The notes beneath the pieces are model-generated. The model was given only the letters and a program-made list of their open reading frames with translations. It did not search any database and had not been told where the DNA came from. Positions 62,745 through 64,000 of a DNA stretch of 64,000 nucleotides are shown here, one piece after another (the stretch's first letter is position 1; each line of letters starts with the position of its first letter). Origin of the DNA: Bemisia tabaci (taxonomy: Eukaryota > Arthropoda > Insecta > Hemiptera > Aleyrodidae). Position numbers and translations under genes: made by a program. The stretch is from the NCBI RefSeq assembly GCF_918797505.1, contig NC_092795.1, positions 8,279,434 to 8,343,433 on the forward strand. The letters run 5' to 3'.

Positions 62745-63211
62745 ATGTACCGGATGTTTCCACGTCGCGTGCCCTCGGTAGGCGTGTTCCTGGCGGCGGC
62801 CATCTTCTGGCTGGCGACCCTGGGGCCGCCCATCTCCCGCGGCGACACGGTCCACCCGCTGGACGCGGCGTTCCTCGAGTCCATCGATGCTGGCAGCCAA
62901 CTTCGTGGTCGGGGAGGACGGTACGACGGACGCGACGCCGGCGAACGGGAGCCTCCACCGGAGCGTCGAGGAGATCTTCTTCGACCTGGAGCTGAGCCCG
63001 AAGACGAAGCCCGACGTCAAGCCGCGGACCAAGCGTGAGTCCCCGGAGGCCCCGGCCGTCCCGCGGGCCTCGCGCTCCGTCTGGATCACCCAGCTCCTCG
63101 CCGAGAAGCTCGCGGAGTTCCGCCCCCGCGCCACCGGCAACCCCGAGTGCAACGCCCAGAGCGAGATCTACCAGCAGCACCTCAAGAACCTCACGCTGTG
63201 GGCCATGCAAA
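62745..63211 (+). CDS. NRF-6-like (nose resistant to fluoxetine) protein, first coding exon, with an apparent frameshift
   Basis: The ATG at 62745 opens a signal peptide (MYRMFPRRVPS, then VGVFLAAAIFWLATLGPPIS). The downstream part is in the next frame, open from about 62881: GSLHRSVEEIFFDLEL, then NPECNAQSEIYQQHLKN and LTLWAMQ. The CxxQ...Y...L..WAMQ pattern is that of the N-terminal NRF domain of insect NRF-6-like proteins. Joining the frames needs one base skipped between about 62885 and 62935. The exon ends at ATGCAAA with donor GTAAGT (phase 1); later exons would encode the acyltransferase-3 membrane domain and lie outside the window. The family is linked to lipid or xenobiotic transport, but the exact substrate is unknown. 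Confidence 0.8.
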
Positions 63212-63230
63212 GTAAGTGCTACCTCATCGT

Positions 63231-63566
63231 AAAAGAGGAGATTTAGGTAAAATATGGGTAAACAAGGCTTAAAAAGTATTAAAACACTAAAAGGCAGGAC
63301 GTTTCGAGCTGTTCGCCAGCTTATTTTCAGCTGCAAAAACACATAAAAACAAGTAAAAAATTGAGTGGCGACCTGACCCCAGCCGTTATCACGTAAACCA
63401 CTGGAATGAGAACGGCTGGGGTCAGGTCGCCACTCAATTTTTTACTTGTTTTAAGTGTTTTTGCAGCTGAAAATGAGCTGGTAACAGCTCGAAACGTCCT
63501 GCCTTTTATGTTTTAATAATTTTTTAGCCTTGTTTACCCATACTTTAATTAAATCTCCTCTTTATT
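63231..63566. repeat. 336 bp foldback MITE in intron 1 of the NRF-like gene
   Basis: AAAGAGGAGATTTAGGTAA at the left pairs with the right end TTAATTAAATCTCCTCTTT. The arms are about 150 bp (GGGTAAACAAGGCTT; GAGTGGCGACCTGACCCCAG) around a loop of about 35 bp. It begins 19 bases after the splice donor. Confidence 0.87.
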
Positions 63567-63642
63567 TCGTATATTCGGGCTATGTTTTTGTGCTTTATCC
63601 TCATCGTAACGCACTTGAATTTAACAAAAGGTGATTGCCAGA

Positions 63643-63795
63643 GGCGGATCCAGCAATTTGGCAACACCGGATCCCCCCATTTGAACCTATGTTGAATAAT
63701 CGATTCTTGTTGGAGCACCTGGCCCCTCCGAGAATCGGTGCATTTCCATATGTTAAATGGGGAAAATCAATGTTGCCGATTTGCTGGATCTGGCA
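63643..63795. repeat. Foldback MITE family J, copy 2
   Basis: It starts GCGGATCCAGCAATTTGGCA as in copy 1 (49457) and has the shared centre AATCGATTCTTGTTGGAGCA. The right end CCGATTTGCTGGATC is diverged. Confidence 0.75.
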
Positions 63796-63844
63796 ATGGT
63801 GATAGCGGGTTGACTTGAACGTGTCGTTTTGACAAGAGTGTTGC

Positions 63845-63955
63845 AGGCTTGCCACAGTCAGGGATTTCCGGAAAATGTCAGGGACATCTAAGAAGTCAGG
63901 AAAACCTGGAAATGTTAGGGAAAAAGACGAAAATGTCAGGGAAAAATCGTTAAAT
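63845..63955. repeat. TCAGGGA-rich degenerate repeat
   Basis: The motif GTCAGGGA or GTCAGGAA recurs about five times. It resembles on the opposite strand the CCTGA-rich interior of the MITE at 18485-18762 and debris near 29790. Confidence 0.55.
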
Positions 63956-64000
63956 TACTTTTATATGCTTCCTCGAGCGAGGTTGACGTTTCAAACAACA

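Noticed and set aside
62396..63342. Minus-strand ORFs of 162-215 aa over the NRF-like exon
   Set aside because: GC-rich antisense shadows of the plus-strand exon and its 5' region; no domain or splice support.

Overview
This is an animal nuclear window, almost certainly from an insect. The evidence is spliced genes with GT-AG introns, an insect-type POSH protein, a nose-resistant-to-fluoxetine-like gene, a piggyBac transposon and very dense foldback MITEs in AT-rich DNA. A hemipteran such as a whitefly would fit, but the species is inference. There is no bacterial gene structure and no CRISPR array.

Layout. Positions 1-8783 hold no recognisable gene; they lie downstream of POSH and carry degenerate foldback repeats. 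Positions 8784-34766 (minus strand) hold a complete E3 ubiquitin ligase gene, POSH (SH3RF family). I rebuilt it from 19 coding exons whose reading phases all agree: an N-terminal RING finger and four SH3 domains, about 879 aa, with one apparent extra base in exon 7. Its introns hold a 2.54 kb piggyBac element (24840-27383) placed 9 bases inside intron 7, two copies of a 620 bp foldback element, a 1.1 kb foldback, a 3 kb element with long inverted ends, and several small MITEs. A candidate 123 bp cassette exon (31311-31433) would interrupt SH3-1.

Positions 34767-62000 form an approximately 27 kb intergenic repeat field. It contains MITE families present in two to five copies, a near-perfect zero-spacer palindrome (38273-39140), two TTC-rich microsatellites, two loci of a tandem (about 305 bp) plus unique-tail composite repeat, a truncated non-LTR tail with 14 bp target duplications, and a hAT-like MITE that has inserted into a copy of itself in the opposite orientation. 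Positions 62000-63211 (plus strand) are GC-rich and hold the first coding exon of a secreted or membrane NRF-6-like acyltransferase, which continues beyond the window.

POSH and the NRF-like gene are divergently oriented and about 28 kb apart. Nothing suggests that they work together. POSH is a known scaffold of JNK signalling, and NRF-like proteins are multipass membrane acyltransferase-3 family members. All three recognisable coding sequences (POSH, piggyBac transposase, NRF-like exon) show one apparent extra base, which looks more like residual sequencing insertions than three independent mutations.
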